Shown piece after piece: positions 8,182 through 17,670 of a stretch of 64,000 nucleotides of DNA. Every line of letters begins with the position of its first letter. Position 1 is the first letter of the stretch. The translations under genes were made by a program, and so were the position numbers. The notes beneath the pieces are model-generated. The model saw only the letters and a program-made list of their open reading frames with translations, ran no database searches and was not told the origin of the DNA. This DNA comes from a bacterium (GTDB lineage: Bacteria > SM23-81 > DAOVCL01). Location of the stretch: assembly GCA_029932675.1 (NCBI GenBank), contig JAOZPP010000007.1, positions 3,124 to 67,123 of the forward strand. The letters are read 5' to 3'.

Positions 8182-10473
8182 TTACCTGGCTTTCTTTATG
8201 GCTTCTGCAAATGAGGAGATGATTTCATCGAACCTCTCCGGTTCATCAGATGACAGCCGCTCAAACTTCACCCTCTCCGCACTAATGCCCAGGGTGCGCA
8301 AAATGCTCTTGGCCCTTTGGAAGTTTTGCTCTGCCGTTTCGTTACCGCTAATATAATGACACTCCCCCTGAGGGCATCCTATCCCGATGACCCCTTCGGC
8401 CCCATTCTCAAAGGCTCTAAGAATAAGGGCTGGGCTAATCCGGCCAGAACAGATAACTCGGATTACCCTAAGACCAGCGACTTCCTCCACATCTTCTATC
8501 AAGTTATATACCCAGTTACAGACAAAACAGACTATTCCCTTCTTGGTTAAGGACTGCTCAACAAAGCGATTAATCCGGCCATCACTGTAATGGCCCATCG
8601 TTATAGCACTCGATGGACAAATAGTCGCACAGACGCCACATCCCTTGCATAGGGCTTGGTCAATAATGGAGATCTTTACCCCATTCTCCTGCTCATATAA
8701 TTGGGGAGCGGAATAGTCACAGATCTCCACACAATCCCCACAGCCCCGACAGAGGTCATCCCTTACCTTAGCAATTACGGGCTCCACTATAACGGGATAA
8801 CCCTCCCCCTTAGCCCAGGACAATTCACCTTGTAGGGGTTCGTTGCTTAGAGGGAATTGAGCATAATCAACAGGGACCCTTAGCAATAGACCAGATGCCT
8901 CACCTGGGATGGTCAAGGCCACCAATCTCTTATCACAGTTGGGAGTACATTCAGCACATTCAAAACAGAGACCACACCTTAAACATCTCGTTGATTCCTC
9001 CACTGCTCTTTTTTTGGCAATCCCCAGCTCAACCTCCTTAAAACTCCTCCTCTTCTGGAGGGAAAGTTTACGCATCTGTGCCCTTTCCTTCTTTCCCTTT
9101 GGTTGGGTTGGTATTTCGAATTCCACCCTCTCCCTTGGTTTAGCTTCGTCCCTTAGTGGCTTACCCTGAAGGTACCTATCAATTGACCTTGCCGCTAAAT
9201 GGCCTGCTGCTATAGCCTCAATCACCGTCCTGGGACCGGTGACGCAATCACCGCCGGCAAAGATACCTGGGAGATTGGTGGCTAGGGTTTCCTGATCAAC
9301 AAGGAATGAATTCCATTTTGATATCTTTAAGCCGTGTACCTTTGGCAGCCAGGATAGATCCGGCTCCTGGCTGATAGCAGGGATTATTGTGTCCGCCTCT
9401 ATCTGGAACTCAGATCCCTTAATGGAAACCGGGCGCCTTCTACCACTAGAATCTGGTGGCCCCAACCTGTTTCTTATACATTTCATACCAACTACTTTGC
9501 CATCTTCGCCTATTATCTGCACAGGGGAAGCCAGGTAGTGCATCTTAACCCCTTCCCTCTCCGCTTCCTCAACTTCCCATGCGTTAGCAGGCATCTCCCT
9601 CCTCGATCTTCTGTAGACGATATGGACGTTAGAGCCCAGTCTAAGCGCTGTTCTGGCTGAATCAATGGCCGCATTTCCTCCCCCGATTACCACGACCTTC
9701 TTCCCGATCTTCGCCTTCCCCGTCAGGTTTACTGCCCGAAGAAAGGTAATACAGTCCAGAAAACCCTCAAATTCATCTTCCCCCGGGATTCTAAGTTTTA
9801 AGCCCTTGTGCGCGCCAACGGCGATAAATATGGCCCCATAACCCTGTCTCTGCAGCTTATTAAGATCTCTGATTCTGGTATTCAGTTCGATTTTAACCCC
9901 GAGCTCCCTTATGGCGTCGATCTCGGTTTTTATGATCTCCCTGGGAAGTCTGTATTCAGGGATACCAGTGTATAACATCCCCCCGGCAACTGGCAATTCC
10001 TCAAATACAGTAACCCTGTATCCTAACCTGACCAAATCATGGGCAGCAGTCAAACCGGCTGGACCTGAACCAATAACGGCTATCTTCTCCCTTCTGCTGC
10101 TTTTAATGGGCTCATTTTTGATCCTCCCCTTGTTGAGCTCATAATCAGCCAAGAATCTCTTCAGGGCACAGATAGCAAGCGCTTGATCGACCTCGTTGCG
10201 GCGACACTCCGTTTCACAGGGATGGACACATACCCGTCCACAAATCCCTGGAAAAGGGTTGTCCCTCTTGACCACTTCGAGGGCTTTCTCAAACTTGCCC
10301 ACGGATATTAACCCCAAATAGGCCTTCACATCTGTATCTATCGGACAGCCCACTTTGCACTTCGATGGCTCTATTTTTCGAATAGGATATCTACCCCGAC
10401 CTATCTGGGGAAACTGAAGATAGACCTCTTTTGTCTTGAGCGCAGTGATGATGTCTGCAGTAGACGTTTTCAT
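8182..10473 (-). CDS. GltD-type NAD(P)H oxidoreductase fused to ferredoxin and MvhD domains
   Basis: A 763-residue fusion. The N-terminal cysteine-rich domain and two dinucleotide folds match the glutamate synthase small subunit/NfnB family: FAD motif IGSGPAGLTAAHD near residue 135 and NAD(P)H motif IGGGNAAIDSAR near 265. A CLRCGLCFECAEC cluster region follows, then a two-cluster ferredoxin (CRGCGDCVEICD, CKGCGVCATICP). The last ~130 residues are MvhD-like (ICSGRI, GCPQGECHY), but the usual CNWC is CNWV. It lies between the 2-oxoacid oxidoreductase genes and the HdrD-like/Sec-HdrA genes. I infer that it transfers electrons between NAD(P)H or ferredoxin and that HdrA. No glutamate synthase large subunit is nearby. 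Confidence 0.85.
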   Translation of the reverse strand: MKTSTADIITALKTKEVYLQFPQIGRGRYPIRKIEPSKCKVGCPIDTDVKAYLGLISVGKFEKALEVVKRDNPFPGICGRVCVHPCETECRRNEVDQALAICALKRFLADYELNKGRIKNEPIKSSRREKIAVIGSGPAGLTAAHDLVRLGYRVTVFEELPVAGGMLYTGIPEYRLPREIIKTEIDAIRELGVKIELNTRIRDLNKLQRQGYGAIFIAVGAHKGLKLRIPGEDEFEGFLDCITFLRAVNLTGKAKIGKKVVVIGGGNAAIDSARTALRLGSNVHIVYRRSRREMPANAWEVEEAEREGVKMHYLASPVQIIGEDGKVVGMKCIRNRLGPPDSSGRRRPVSIKGSEFQIEADTIIPAISQEPDLSWLPKVHGLKISKWNSFLVDQETLATNLPGIFAGGDCVTGPRTVIEAIAAGHLAARSIDRYLQGKPLRDEAKPRERVEFEIPTQPKGKKERAQMRKLSLQKRRSFKEVELGIAKKRAVEESTRCLRCGLCFECAECTPNCDKRLVALTIPGEASGLLLRVPVDYAQFPLSNEPLQGELSWAKGEGYPVIVEPVIAKVRDDLCRGCGDCVEICDYSAPQLYEQENGVKISIIDQALCKGCGVCATICPSSAITMGHYSDGRINRFVEQSLTKKGIVCFVCNWVYNLIEDVEEVAGLRVIRVICSGRISPALILRAFENGAEGVIGIGCPQGECHYISGNETAEQNFQRAKSILRTLGISAERVKFERLSSDEPERFDEIISSFAEAIKKAR

Positions 10474-10476
10474 CCT

Positions 10477-10782
10477 CTAACCTTTATTCCCTCTTGGAAC
10501 TTGCTGCCCACCCTTCCCCTCCTTCTCCCCTTTGGCTGTGGACCATATAGCAAACTCTGGACAGATCATCTCGCAAAGCCCGCAATTCACGCAGTTCTCG
10601 GGGTTTTTCACCCGCGGAGGGTGATAGCCCTTAGAGTTGAACTCCTCTGACATCTCCAGCACATCCCTTGGGCAGAACTCTACACAGAAACCGCACCCCT
10701 TGCATCTGTCCTTTATTATATGAACTTTGCCCTTGGGGACTTCTATTTTGTCTAAGTCATAAGGTGTTCGCCAGTACTTCAC
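10477..10782 (-). CDS. korD: 2-oxoacid:ferredoxin oxidoreductase delta subunit (ferredoxin)
   Basis: A 101-residue two-cluster ferredoxin with CKGCGFCVEFCP and CVNCGLCEMICP motifs. It starts at GTG 10782 and ends with a short basic tail. It is the last gene of the Kor cluster, matching the delta subunit that passes electrons from the catalytic beta-subunit cluster to external ferredoxin. The spacer to the gamma gene is 10 bp. Confidence 0.85.
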   Translation of the reverse strand: MKYWRTPYDLDKIEVPKGKVHIIKDRCKGCGFCVEFCPRDVLEMSEEFNSKGYHPPRVKNPENCVNCGLCEMICPEFAIWSTAKGEKEGKGGQQVPRGNKG

Positions 10783-10792
10783 GCTTGGATTC

Positions 10793-11320
10793 CTATCTCT
10801 TATAATGGTATCCCCTGTTAAATGCCTCCAAGTTAAGCTTCACAAACCTTTTGGGTACTGAATCTGCAACTGCCTTTTCCATTCCTTCCTTAGAGACCAA
10901 TTTGGTGACTGCAGTGAAGAAACCGAGCATAACCACATTTGCGATGATCCTGTTTCCCAACTCCTCGGCAAATCTTGTGGCGGGAATGGAAAAGACCTTA
11001 ATCCTGCCCCGAGGCGGCTTGGGCTTCACCAAGTCCTCATCTATCAGAAGCAATCCTTCCTCACTCAACTCCGGCTCAAACTTCTCATAACCTGCTTGAG
11101 ACATAGCCACAAGGACATCCGATACCGTAACATAAGGATAGAGCACCTTGCTCTCCGAAAGCACCAATTGGGAACTACAAGCTCCACCTCTTGCCTCTGG
11201 TCCAAATGATTGATTCATAGTGGCGAACTTATTGTCATAAATGGCGGCAGCCTTCCCAACGATGATCCCTGATCTAATGATACCTTGCCCTCCGTAACCA
11301 GCAAATCTAATCTCAGCCAT
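10793..11320 (-). CDS. korC: 2-oxoacid:ferredoxin oxidoreductase gamma subunit
   Basis: A 175-residue protein with the family signature RFAGYGGQGIIRSG at its N-terminus and GPEARGGACSSQL further on. The gamma subunit is needed for assembly and CoA-dependent turnover in OFOR enzymes. I chose ATG 11320 (MAEIRFAGYGG) because GGGGGTTAAG precedes it and the homologous N-terminus begins there; the frame opens ten codons earlier. It follows the degenerate beta gene and precedes the ferredoxin gene. One gamma and one delta serve two alpha and two beta genes. Confidence 0.88.
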   Translation of the reverse strand: MAEIRFAGYGGQGIIRSGIIVGKAAAIYDNKFATMNQSFGPEARGGACSSQLVLSESKVLYPYVTVSDVLVAMSQAGYEKFEPELSEEGLLLIDEDLVKPKPPRGRIKVFSIPATRFAEELGNRIIANVVMLGFFTAVTKLVSKEGMEKAVADSVPKRFVKLNLEAFNRGYHYKR

Positions 11321-11321
11321 C

Positions 11322-12083
11322 TTAACCCCCATATGGGATGAACTCATCACCCAATACGCTACTCAGTTGAGCATTGTATGAATCGATGAAAGTAGGCCGC
11401 TCTTTGTCCGTAAATTTCCCTACCACAATCTTCCCTTCAGGGGTAATCCCTACGTTCCTTGGGTCTTCACCGTCTCTGATCACCGAATTTTCGTAGTAGA
11501 AGTTCACCAAATCAGATTCAATCTCCTTAATCCTTCTGTAATAATTTGGCCCTGGTAAGAGGACTTCAATCACACAAAACCCCCGCTTCTTCAAAGCTTC
11601 GGAAACAGAGAGAGTAAGTTCATCCGTATGCAAAGCCGTCCATCTTGCCGTATAAATGGCACCGCAAGAATTGGCGAGATGGGGCACATTAAAGGGTTCC
11701 TCAAAAGTAGAATAAGGAGAGAACGATGGAGGGATTGAAGGAGCTAATTCTCCCGCTATCTTCCTATAGACAAAATTGTTCACACATATAACAAGGAGAT
11801 CCATATTTCTCCTTCCCGCATGCACAAAATGGTTTCCCCCTAGGGTCACGAGATCGCCAATGATTGGAACTACCTGGAGAGCGGGATTACCCAATTTTAG
11901 CCCTGTCCCAAAAGCGATAGCCCGTCCCCGAATTGTATGAAAGAAGTCGATATGGAGGTGATTAACAACTCCAGGATCAAAGGGGATATCAGACACCACA
12001 GAGACCTTTATTGGATCCACCCCTGATCTCTCTATCCCCTTAGCGAAGGCAGTTATAAATGGGTTCATTTCGCCTCTTCCCAT
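11322..12083 (-). CDS. korB2: degenerate KorB paralogue lacking cluster and TPP motifs
   Basis: A 253-residue beta-subunit homologue, clearly related to the intact copy at 13341-14195 (shared HTxxGRAIAF, GGNHFxHA, VICVNNF, ARWTALH). Compared with that copy it lacks the N-terminal CPGC region. The GIGCTGR site is replaced by SDIPFDPG (residues 31-38), GDGD by IGD, MTGGQ by KIAGE (108-112), and the fourth Cys site SPCAMYY by LPGPNYY. All four [4Fe-4S] ligands and the TPP/Mg motifs are therefore gone, yet the frame is intact and the scaffold well conserved. It is probably a structural or regulatory pseudo-subunit of the Kor complex, not a pseudogene. Confidence 0.82.
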   Translation of the reverse strand: MGRGEMNPFITAFAKGIERSGVDPIKVSVVSDIPFDPGVVNHLHIDFFHTIRGRAIAFGTGLKLGNPALQVVPIIGDLVTLGGNHFVHAGRRNMDLLVICVNNFVYRKIAGELAPSIPPSFSPYSTFEEPFNVPHLANSCGAIYTARWTALHTDELTLSVSEALKKRGFCVIEVLLPGPNYYRRIKEIESDLVNFYYENSVIRDGEDPRNVGITPEGKIVVGKFTDKERPTFIDSYNAQLSSVLGDEFIPYGG

Positions 12084-12086
12084 CGA

Positions 12087-13328
12087 TTACTCACTTAGCT
12101 TAATCCTCTCCTCAAAGACCAACCTCTCCAATCTCGTCTTCTGTTCTATGACCCCTTCAACCCTCCCCTCCAATCTCCTCGCATATTCAATAGCATTATA
12201 TATGTCATCGGGATGGTGAACTCCCGCCCCGCCGTGGGGAACAAGGATAACATTAGCCATTCCATGACTACAGCGCTCCACTTCAAAAGCAATCTGCCCA
12301 TAATTTATCTCTGGGACCACAAAGGCCTTTACTTTTTTGGCCAGTTCAGCTATCCTCTCGTCGGGGAAAGGCCAGACTGTGACCAGCCTGAGGCTACCTA
12401 CCCTGATCCCCTCTTCCCTAGCCATCTCAATCCCCCTTACCGCAACCCTCGAAGATATCCCATAGGAGATAACAACAACTTCCGCATCTTCTAACCCTTC
12501 TTCCTTTAACTCAATAATCTTATCCTTGTTAAGCCTAATCTTGTCCACAAGTCGTTTGGTATAAACAGATTGACACCCCCCATTTTCTGCTGGATAACCC
12601 CTTTCATCATGAGTTAGCCCGGAGATATACAGGTTATACCCATCACCTGCCTTAGCCATTTTAGGGATAAGGTCCTCATCTGGCTTGAATGGTAGATACT
12701 TATCCTTTGGACCAGCATAGAACCTTCTGGGCTCAATCTCAATTTCATCAGCGGGGGGGATAACTACCTTCTCTGTCATATGACCCACGCATTCATCAGA
12801 CATTATCATCACAGGACAGCGATACCTCTCCGCTAAATTGAACGCCTTAATTGTGTAATCAAATAGCTCCTGCGGGGAATCGGGAGATAAGGCGATAAGC
12901 TCATAGTCCCCATGCGACCCCCAGCGTGACTGCATCATATCCGCTTGTCCTGTTTTGGTCGGAACCCCGGTTGATGGCCCCCCTCGTTGGATGTTTAACA
13001 GAACAAATGGGGTCTCCAACATCGCCCCAAATCCAATAGTCTCCATCATAAGGGAGTAGCCCGGCCCAGAAGTTATAGTCATTGACTTAACTCCTGCCCA
13101 GGAAGCCCCTACTACAGCAGCTATGGAACCTAATTCATCCTCCATTTGAATAAACATCGCCCCCGCTTTAGGAGCTATGCGGGCAAACGCCTCTGCTGCT
13201 TCAGTTGATGGTGTAATTGGATAGCCGGCCACAAACTTACATCCGGCCGCTAAAGCACCATAACCAGATGCGACATCACCGTCTATATAATATACACCTG
13301 TATTTACATCCTTTGGATTAGCTCTCAT
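12087..13328 (-). CDS. korA2: 2-oxoacid:ferredoxin oxidoreductase alpha subunit, canonical copy
   Basis: A 413-residue alpha subunit. It has the canonical substrate and TPP-contacting motifs: GYPITPSTEAAE near residue 35, MEDELGSIAAVVGAS, and NIQRGGPSTGVPTKTGQAD near 112. With KorB it forms the active site that oxidises 2-oxoglutarate (or another 2-oxoacid) to the acyl-CoA with ferredoxin as acceptor, or the reverse. It lies between an intact beta gene and a degenerate one, with 12-bp and 3-bp spacers. The 2-oxoglutarate assignment rests on its linkage to SucCD; pyruvate or branched-chain oxoacids are not excluded. Confidence 0.88.
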   Translation of the reverse strand: MRANPKDVNTGVYYIDGDVASGYGALAAGCKFVAGYPITPSTEAAEAFARIAPKAGAMFIQMEDELGSIAAVVGASWAGVKSMTITSGPGYSLMMETIGFGAMLETPFVLLNIQRGGPSTGVPTKTGQADMMQSRWGSHGDYELIALSPDSPQELFDYTIKAFNLAERYRCPVMIMSDECVGHMTEKVVIPPADEIEIEPRRFYAGPKDKYLPFKPDEDLIPKMAKAGDGYNLYISGLTHDERGYPAENGGCQSVYTKRLVDKIRLNKDKIIELKEEGLEDAEVVVISYGISSRVAVRGIEMAREEGIRVGSLRLVTVWPFPDERIAELAKKVKAFVVPEINYGQIAFEVERCSHGMANVILVPHGGAGVHHPDDIYNAIEYARRLEGRVEGVIEQKTRLERLVFEERIKLSE

Positions 13329-13340
13329 CTCGGTCAGAGT

Positions 13341-14195
13341 TTATGGGGTTCCATCCTTCATCTCACTGAGCCATCTATTATATGATTCTAAATATGAAGG
13401 ACGCTCTCTATCGACGAATTTACCTACTATAATCTTCGTTTGAAATCCAATATCGAGGTTCTTCGTATCTTCCCCATGCTTTATCTCTGCATTATCATGA
13501 TAGAATTTCATCATATCAAGACCATCTCCCAATCTGTTGATCCTGGAATAATACATTGCACAGGGGGAGATAACTTCGACCACTGAGAACCCCCTTTTAT
13601 TTAGCGCCTCGACCAGAGAATTAGTGAGTCTGCGCACATGTAAAGCTGTCCATCTTGCCACATATACAGCACCCGATGAATCAGCTATATATGGAATATT
13701 GAATGGGGGCTCCACACACCCAAAGGGTGAAGTAGTAGCGTATGCCTTAAGAGGGGTGGTGGGAGCTACCTGCCCTCCAGTCATCGCATAGATGAAGTTA
13801 TTCACACATATAACCAGCATATCCATATTTCTTCTCGCAGCGTGGATAAAATGATTTCCCCCAATTGATATCAAATCCCCGTCGCCGGAGAAGACAACAA
13901 CTTTTATCTCCGGATTCCCCAACTTAATCCCTGTGGCAAAGGCAATTGCCCGACCATGGGTGGTATGAAATGAATCGATCTTCACATAGCCAGCTACCCT
14001 GCCAGTACAGCCTATACCGGAGACGATGGCTACCTTGTCTAAATCGATTTTCGCCTTGTCGAGGGCAGCAGCAAAAGCACTCACCGCTATACCGATTCCA
14101 CACCCTGGACACCAGATATGAGGGATCCTATCCATACGAAGCAAATTGTCCATGGGATGTTTCACCCTGCTCTTAACCGCCTTCAATACCGTCAT
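13341..14195 (-). CDS. korB1: 2-oxoacid:ferredoxin oxidoreductase beta subunit, canonical copy
   Basis: A 284-residue beta subunit with all catalytic signatures. The [4Fe-4S] ligands are C29 and C32 (WCPGCGIG), C63 (GIGCTGR) and C212 (SPCAMYY). The Mg/TPP motif is GDGD (104-107), with VNNFIYAMTGGQ following. It binds TPP and the cluster that takes up the first electrons. Its operon neighbour korA1 is degenerate while korA2 is canonical, so the working site is probably KorA2-KorB1. Confidence 0.9.
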   Translation of the reverse strand: MTVLKAVKSRVKHPMDNLLRMDRIPHIWCPGCGIGIAVSAFAAALDKAKIDLDKVAIVSGIGCTGRVAGYVKIDSFHTTHGRAIAFATGIKLGNPEIKVVVFSGDGDLISIGGNHFIHAARRNMDMLVICVNNFIYAMTGGQVAPTTPLKAYATTSPFGCVEPPFNIPYIADSSGAVYVARWTALHVRRLTNSLVEALNKRGFSVVEVISPCAMYYSRINRLGDGLDMMKFYHDNAEIKHGEDTKNLDIGFQTKIIVGKFVDRERPSYLESYNRWLSEMKDGTP

Positions 14196-14211
14196 CTTTA
14201 TCTTCTCCTGC

Positions 14212-15414
14212 TCACCCGTGATATTGGATAATTCCTTCTCTTACCTTCTTTTCTTGACAGACCTTTCTGATCGCCGAGAGCAAATCATCCTCGAACCCCT
14301 TCTCCTCATAAGGAACAAACACAACGTTTGCTCTCCCATGGCTACATCTCTCCACTTCAAGGACCATCTGTCCGTAATTCATCTCTGGAACCACAAAGGC
14401 CTTTACCTTCTTGGCCAGTTCAGCTACCCGCTTATCAGGAAAGGGCCAAACCGTAACAAGCTTAAGGCTACCCACCTTTACCCCAGATCTTCTTGCCTCG
14501 CCCATTGCCTTGAGTGCCGCTCTTGAGGGAGCTCCATAAGAAATGATCACCACCTCGGCATCCTCGGTGTCGGCTTCCTGGACTTGAACGATCTCATCCA
14601 CATAGCGACGTATTTTCCTCACTAAAGGGTGAACGTTATACTCCTGACATTCTTCGGTCATAATGGGATAACCGCGATCATCATGGGTCAATCCCGTCAC
14701 ATGAAACCTGTACCCATCACCTATGTCTACCATAGGGGGGACGAAATCCCTATCCCTTTTAAACGGTAAATACCTACTCTTTGCTCCCCGGTAATATCTC
14801 CGTGGTTCAACCATAATCTCCGATGGAGGGGGAATCACCACCTCCTCCTTTCGATGAGCCACTTCTCGATCCGCCATGACCATAACGGGGACCCGGTAGC
14901 GCTCAGAGAGGTTAAACGCCTTGATGGTAAAATCAAACATCTCCTGGGGAGAACTGGGGGAAAGGGCAATTATCTCATAGTCACCATGGGAACCCCACCT
15001 GGCTTGCATCATATCACCCTGAGCTGGACGATCTGGAGTACCAATAGATGGGCCCACTCTTTGCACATCGACTATTACGCAGGGGGTCTCCAACATTACG
15101 GCCAAGCCAAGATGCTCCATCATCAAGGAAAACCCTGGGCCTGAGGTTATAGTCATAGACCTCTTACCAGTCCAAGAGGCACCCAAAACGGCGGCAAGGG
15201 CTGAGATCTCATCTTCCATCTGGATGAATGTAGCCCCCACATCTTTAGCCCTTTCCAAGAACCACTCCCAGGCCTCAATCGCGGGGACGATGGGGTAAGC
15301 GGCCAGAAAACGACACCCAGCCGCCAAGGCACCCTCGACACAGGCCTGATTTCCATTGAGGCTATGAACCCCAGTAAGAACTCCCTTTGGATCAGCTCTC
15401 ATCAACCTTCTCAT
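14212..15414 (-). CDS. korA1: divergent 2-oxoacid:ferredoxin oxidoreductase alpha subunit
   Basis: A 400-residue alpha-subunit paralogue. The overall fold is kept ([32 protein letters not shown]), but the substrate-binding motif YPITPSTE is YPIVPAIE, and RGGPSTGVPTKTGQAD is [16 protein letters not shown]. The conserved glutamate stretch remains. Loss of the Thr and Ser residues suggests altered or no catalysis. It starts at ATG 15414, overlapping the sucD stop by 4 bp, so it is translationally coupled to sucD. It probably pairs with KorB2 as a non-catalytic half; a different substrate is the alternative. Confidence 0.82.
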   Translation of the reverse strand: MRRLMRADPKGVLTGVHSLNGNQACVEGALAAGCRFLAAYPIVPAIEAWEWFLERAKDVGATFIQMEDEISALAAVLGASWTGKRSMTITSGPGFSLMMEHLGLAVMLETPCVIVDVQRVGPSIGTPDRPAQGDMMQARWGSHGDYEIIALSPSSPQEMFDFTIKAFNLSERYRVPVMVMADREVAHRKEEVVIPPPSEIMVEPRRYYRGAKSRYLPFKRDRDFVPPMVDIGDGYRFHVTGLTHDDRGYPIMTEECQEYNVHPLVRKIRRYVDEIVQVQEADTEDAEVVIISYGAPSRAALKAMGEARRSGVKVGSLKLVTVWPFPDKRVAELAKKVKAFVVPEMNYGQMVLEVERCSHGRANVVFVPYEEKGFEDDLLSAIRKVCQEKKVREGIIQYHG

Positions 15415-16280
15415 TTTAACGAAGCCTTCATCAAAATTCCCACCTCCGCAGGTTCCTTGGCCACCCTTATACCCACGCTTTCAAATGCCTCCATCTTCCC
15501 CTTTGCAGTTCCCGCCCCACCGGAGATAATTGCCCCAGCATGCCCCATCCTCTTACCTGGAGGGGCGGTGAGACCGGCGATGAAGGCCACTACAGGCTTG
15601 TGGCAATGCTCCTGGTAATACCTCGCTGCCTCCTCCTCATCCTGTCCACCTATCTCCCCGACGAGGACTACCCCCTTCGTCTGCTCATCCTCTTCGAAAA
15701 GTTCCAGGCAGTCAATGAACTTGAGCCCGATGATGGGGTCACCGCCAACTCCGATGCAGGTGGATATCCCCAACCCAGCATCGACGATATGGGTGGCTAT
15801 CTCGTAGGTCAAGGTGCCACTCCGGGAGATTACGCCGATCTGCCCTGGCTTAAATATGTGGCCGGGCAATATGCCCACCTCACATTTGCCAGGAGATATC
15901 ACCCCAGGGCAATTGGGGCCAATGAGTTTAACCCCCCTATCGGATAGAAACCTTACCACCTTCACCATATCCAGGGTAGGGATCCCTTCAGCTATACAGA
16001 CGATCAGTTCTACACCTGCATCCCCTGCCTCATAGAGGGCATCAACCGCGAATTTATAGGGGACAAATATAACAGAGGTATTGGCGCCAGTCTTCTCTAC
16101 TGCCTCTCTCACCGTGTTGAAAACGGGGATCCCCTCCACCACCTCCCCACCCTTTCCAGGGGTAACACCAGCGACCACTTTTGTCCCATACTCTCGCATT
16201 CTTTTCGTATGGAACGAACCATCCCTTCCGGTTATTCCCTGGACAACCAGCCTCGTGTTTTCGTCAACTAAAATACTCAT
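15411..16280 (-). CDS. sucD: succinyl-CoA synthetase alpha subunit
   Basis: A 289-residue subunit with the N-terminal CoA-binding Rossmann motif ([13 protein letters not shown]), [20 protein letters not shown], and the phosphohistidine motif [10 protein letters not shown] near residue 246. It forms the heterotetramer with SucC, converting succinate, CoA and ATP or GTP to succinyl-CoA. A 4-bp overlap joins it to korA1, tying succinyl-CoA to 2-oxoglutarate chemistry. A promoter-like site lies 65-93 bp upstream. Confidence 0.94.
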   Translation of the reverse strand: MSILVDENTRLVVQGITGRDGSFHTKRMREYGTKVVAGVTPGKGGEVVEGIPVFNTVREAVEKTGANTSVIFVPYKFAVDALYEAGDAGVELIVCIAEGIPTLDMVKVVRFLSDRGVKLIGPNCPGVISPGKCEVGILPGHIFKPGQIGVISRSGTLTYEIATHIVDAGLGISTCIGVGGDPIIGLKFIDCLELFEEDEQTKGVVLVGEIGGQDEEEAARYYQEHCHKPVVAFIAGLTAPPGKRMGHAGAIISGGAGTAKGKMEAFESVGIRVAKEPAEVGILMKASLK

Positions 16281-16344
16281 AAAAGAAAACTCCTCATCTC
16301 CAAATACTCAACGATATAGGCTTGGTAGTGAACAAAGTAACCGA

Positions 16345-16373
16345 ATTAAAAGGGATAAAAGATCCCTTGTCAA
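16345..16373 (-). promoter_or_regulatory. promoter with palindromic spacer upstream of sucD-kor
   Basis: On the minus strand TTGACA (16373-16368) and TTTAAT (16350-16345) are 17 bp apart. The spacer is itself a perfect dyad, AGGGAT-N5-ATCCCT, filling the whole gap between the boxes, as expected for a repressor or MerR-like operator. It lies in the 163-bp sucC-sucD gap and would give sucD-kor a separate transcript start. Confidence 0.55.
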
Positions 16374-16443
16374 GGGCTTTTTTCGCCCTCACCAAGAAAA
16401 ACTTAAGAATCAGCGCTCACCTCTTAACTGGCCCAGGCATCCG

Positions 16444-17598
16444 TCATTCGGATATGGAATTTTGTCGCCCCCTTGCCAGTTCTATCGCCTTCCTCGCTCC
16501 CTCCGCCATAGAGGAGACGGGGATAAGGGGAGTGGACTTTAGAATATCCCTTGCCCTCTCCTCATTGGTCCCGGTTAGCCTGACCACAATGGGGATATTC
16601 AGGGGGAATTTCTCCATCGCCTCCACTATACCATTGGCCACATCATCGCATCTGGTGATGCCACCGAAGATGTTGAAAAATACCGCCCTCACATTCTTGT
16701 CTCGGAGAAGGATCTCCATCGCATTGGTCACTTTTTCCGGTGACGAACTCCCCCCGATGTCCAAAAAGTTCGCTGGTTCCCCTCCATATCTCTTTATTAG
16801 GTCCATGGTGGCCATAGCCAAGCCCGCCCCATTTACCACACAACCAATGTTTCCCTGAAGTTTAATGTAAGAGAGGCCCTTTGCCTTGGCCTCTATCTCT
16901 TGCTCCTCCTCGGGGGTTACCTCCCGCATCGCCTCAATCTCCCTTTGCCGGTAGAGACCATTATCATCTATGTTTATCTTTGCATCTATGGCCCAGACCT
17001 CGCCATTGGGGGTGACGACCAGGGGGTTTATCTCCGCCAAGGAGGCATCAGATTCCATAAACGCTTGATAGAGCCTGGTGAGCACAGAGGATGCCTCTCT
17101 CACTGGCTGGTACTCTTCATAGAGCTTGAAGCACATACCCCTCGCCTGGTGGGGGAGGAGTCCAGTTAGTGGGTCCACAGCAAATTTGTGTATCTTCTCT
17201 GGGGTTTCCCTAGCCACCTCCTCAATGTCTACCCCCCCAGCAGGGGAGACCATAACCACGGGCCTTTTGCTACTCCGATCCACGACTATACCCATATAGG
17301 CCTCTGATTTGATATCTACAGCCTGAGTTACCAGCACCTTATTAACTACCTCCCCCTTTATCTCCATTCCCAGGATCTCCGTTGCATGCTCCTCTGCCTC
17401 CTCAGGGGTAGTGGCCAGCTTAACCCCCCCAGCCTTTCCCCTTCCCCCAACGAGTACCTGTGCCTTTACAGCTACCGGACCACCGATCTCCTCAGCGATC
17501 CTTCTTGCCCCTTTTGGATCTAAGGCTACCTTACCTTGGGGAACGGGGATACCGTATTTCCTAAATATTTCCTTTGCCTGATATTCGTGGATTTTCAT
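16444..17598 (-). CDS. sucC: succinyl-CoA synthetase beta subunit
   Basis: A 384-residue subunit with an ATP-grasp domain. Visible are the N-terminal MKIHEYQAKEIFRKYGIPVP, the basic VLVGGRGKAGGVKLA segment, the metal-binding region AEINPLVVTPNG, and the C-terminal DIGGSSSPEKV and FFNIFGGITRCD. It binds nucleotide and succinate, partnering SucD. The length matches the bacterial family. The gene precedes sucD with a 163-bp gap containing a second promoter. A 28-bp dyad lies upstream at 17671-17698. Confidence 0.94.
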   Translation of the reverse strand: MKIHEYQAKEIFRKYGIPVPQGKVALDPKGARRIAEEIGGPVAVKAQVLVGGRGKAGGVKLATTPEEAEEHATEILGMEIKGEVVNKVLVTQAVDIKSEAYMGIVVDRSSKRPVVMVSPAGGVDIEEVARETPEKIHKFAVDPLTGLLPHQARGMCFKLYEEYQPVREASSVLTRLYQAFMESDASLAEINPLVVTPNGEVWAIDAKINIDDNGLYRQREIEAMREVTPEEEQEIEAKAKGLSYIKLQGNIGCVVNGAGLAMATMDLIKRYGGEPANFLDIGGSSSPEKVTNAMEILLRDKNVRAVFFNIFGGITRCDDVANGIVEAMEKFPLNIPIVVRLTGTNEERARDILKSTPLIPVSSMAEGARKAIELARGRQNSISE

Positions 17599-17670
17599 GA
17601 TCTACCCAGGGAAGATATAAGCCCCTGCTCTCCCTCCTAATAATGAGATTTTTTGCCCGAATACTCCTCT

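Noticed and set aside
11322-12083. KorB2 considered as a pseudogene.
   Set aside because: The frame is intact, the core scaffold is well conserved and it is tightly spaced in the operon, so a non-catalytic subunit is more likely.
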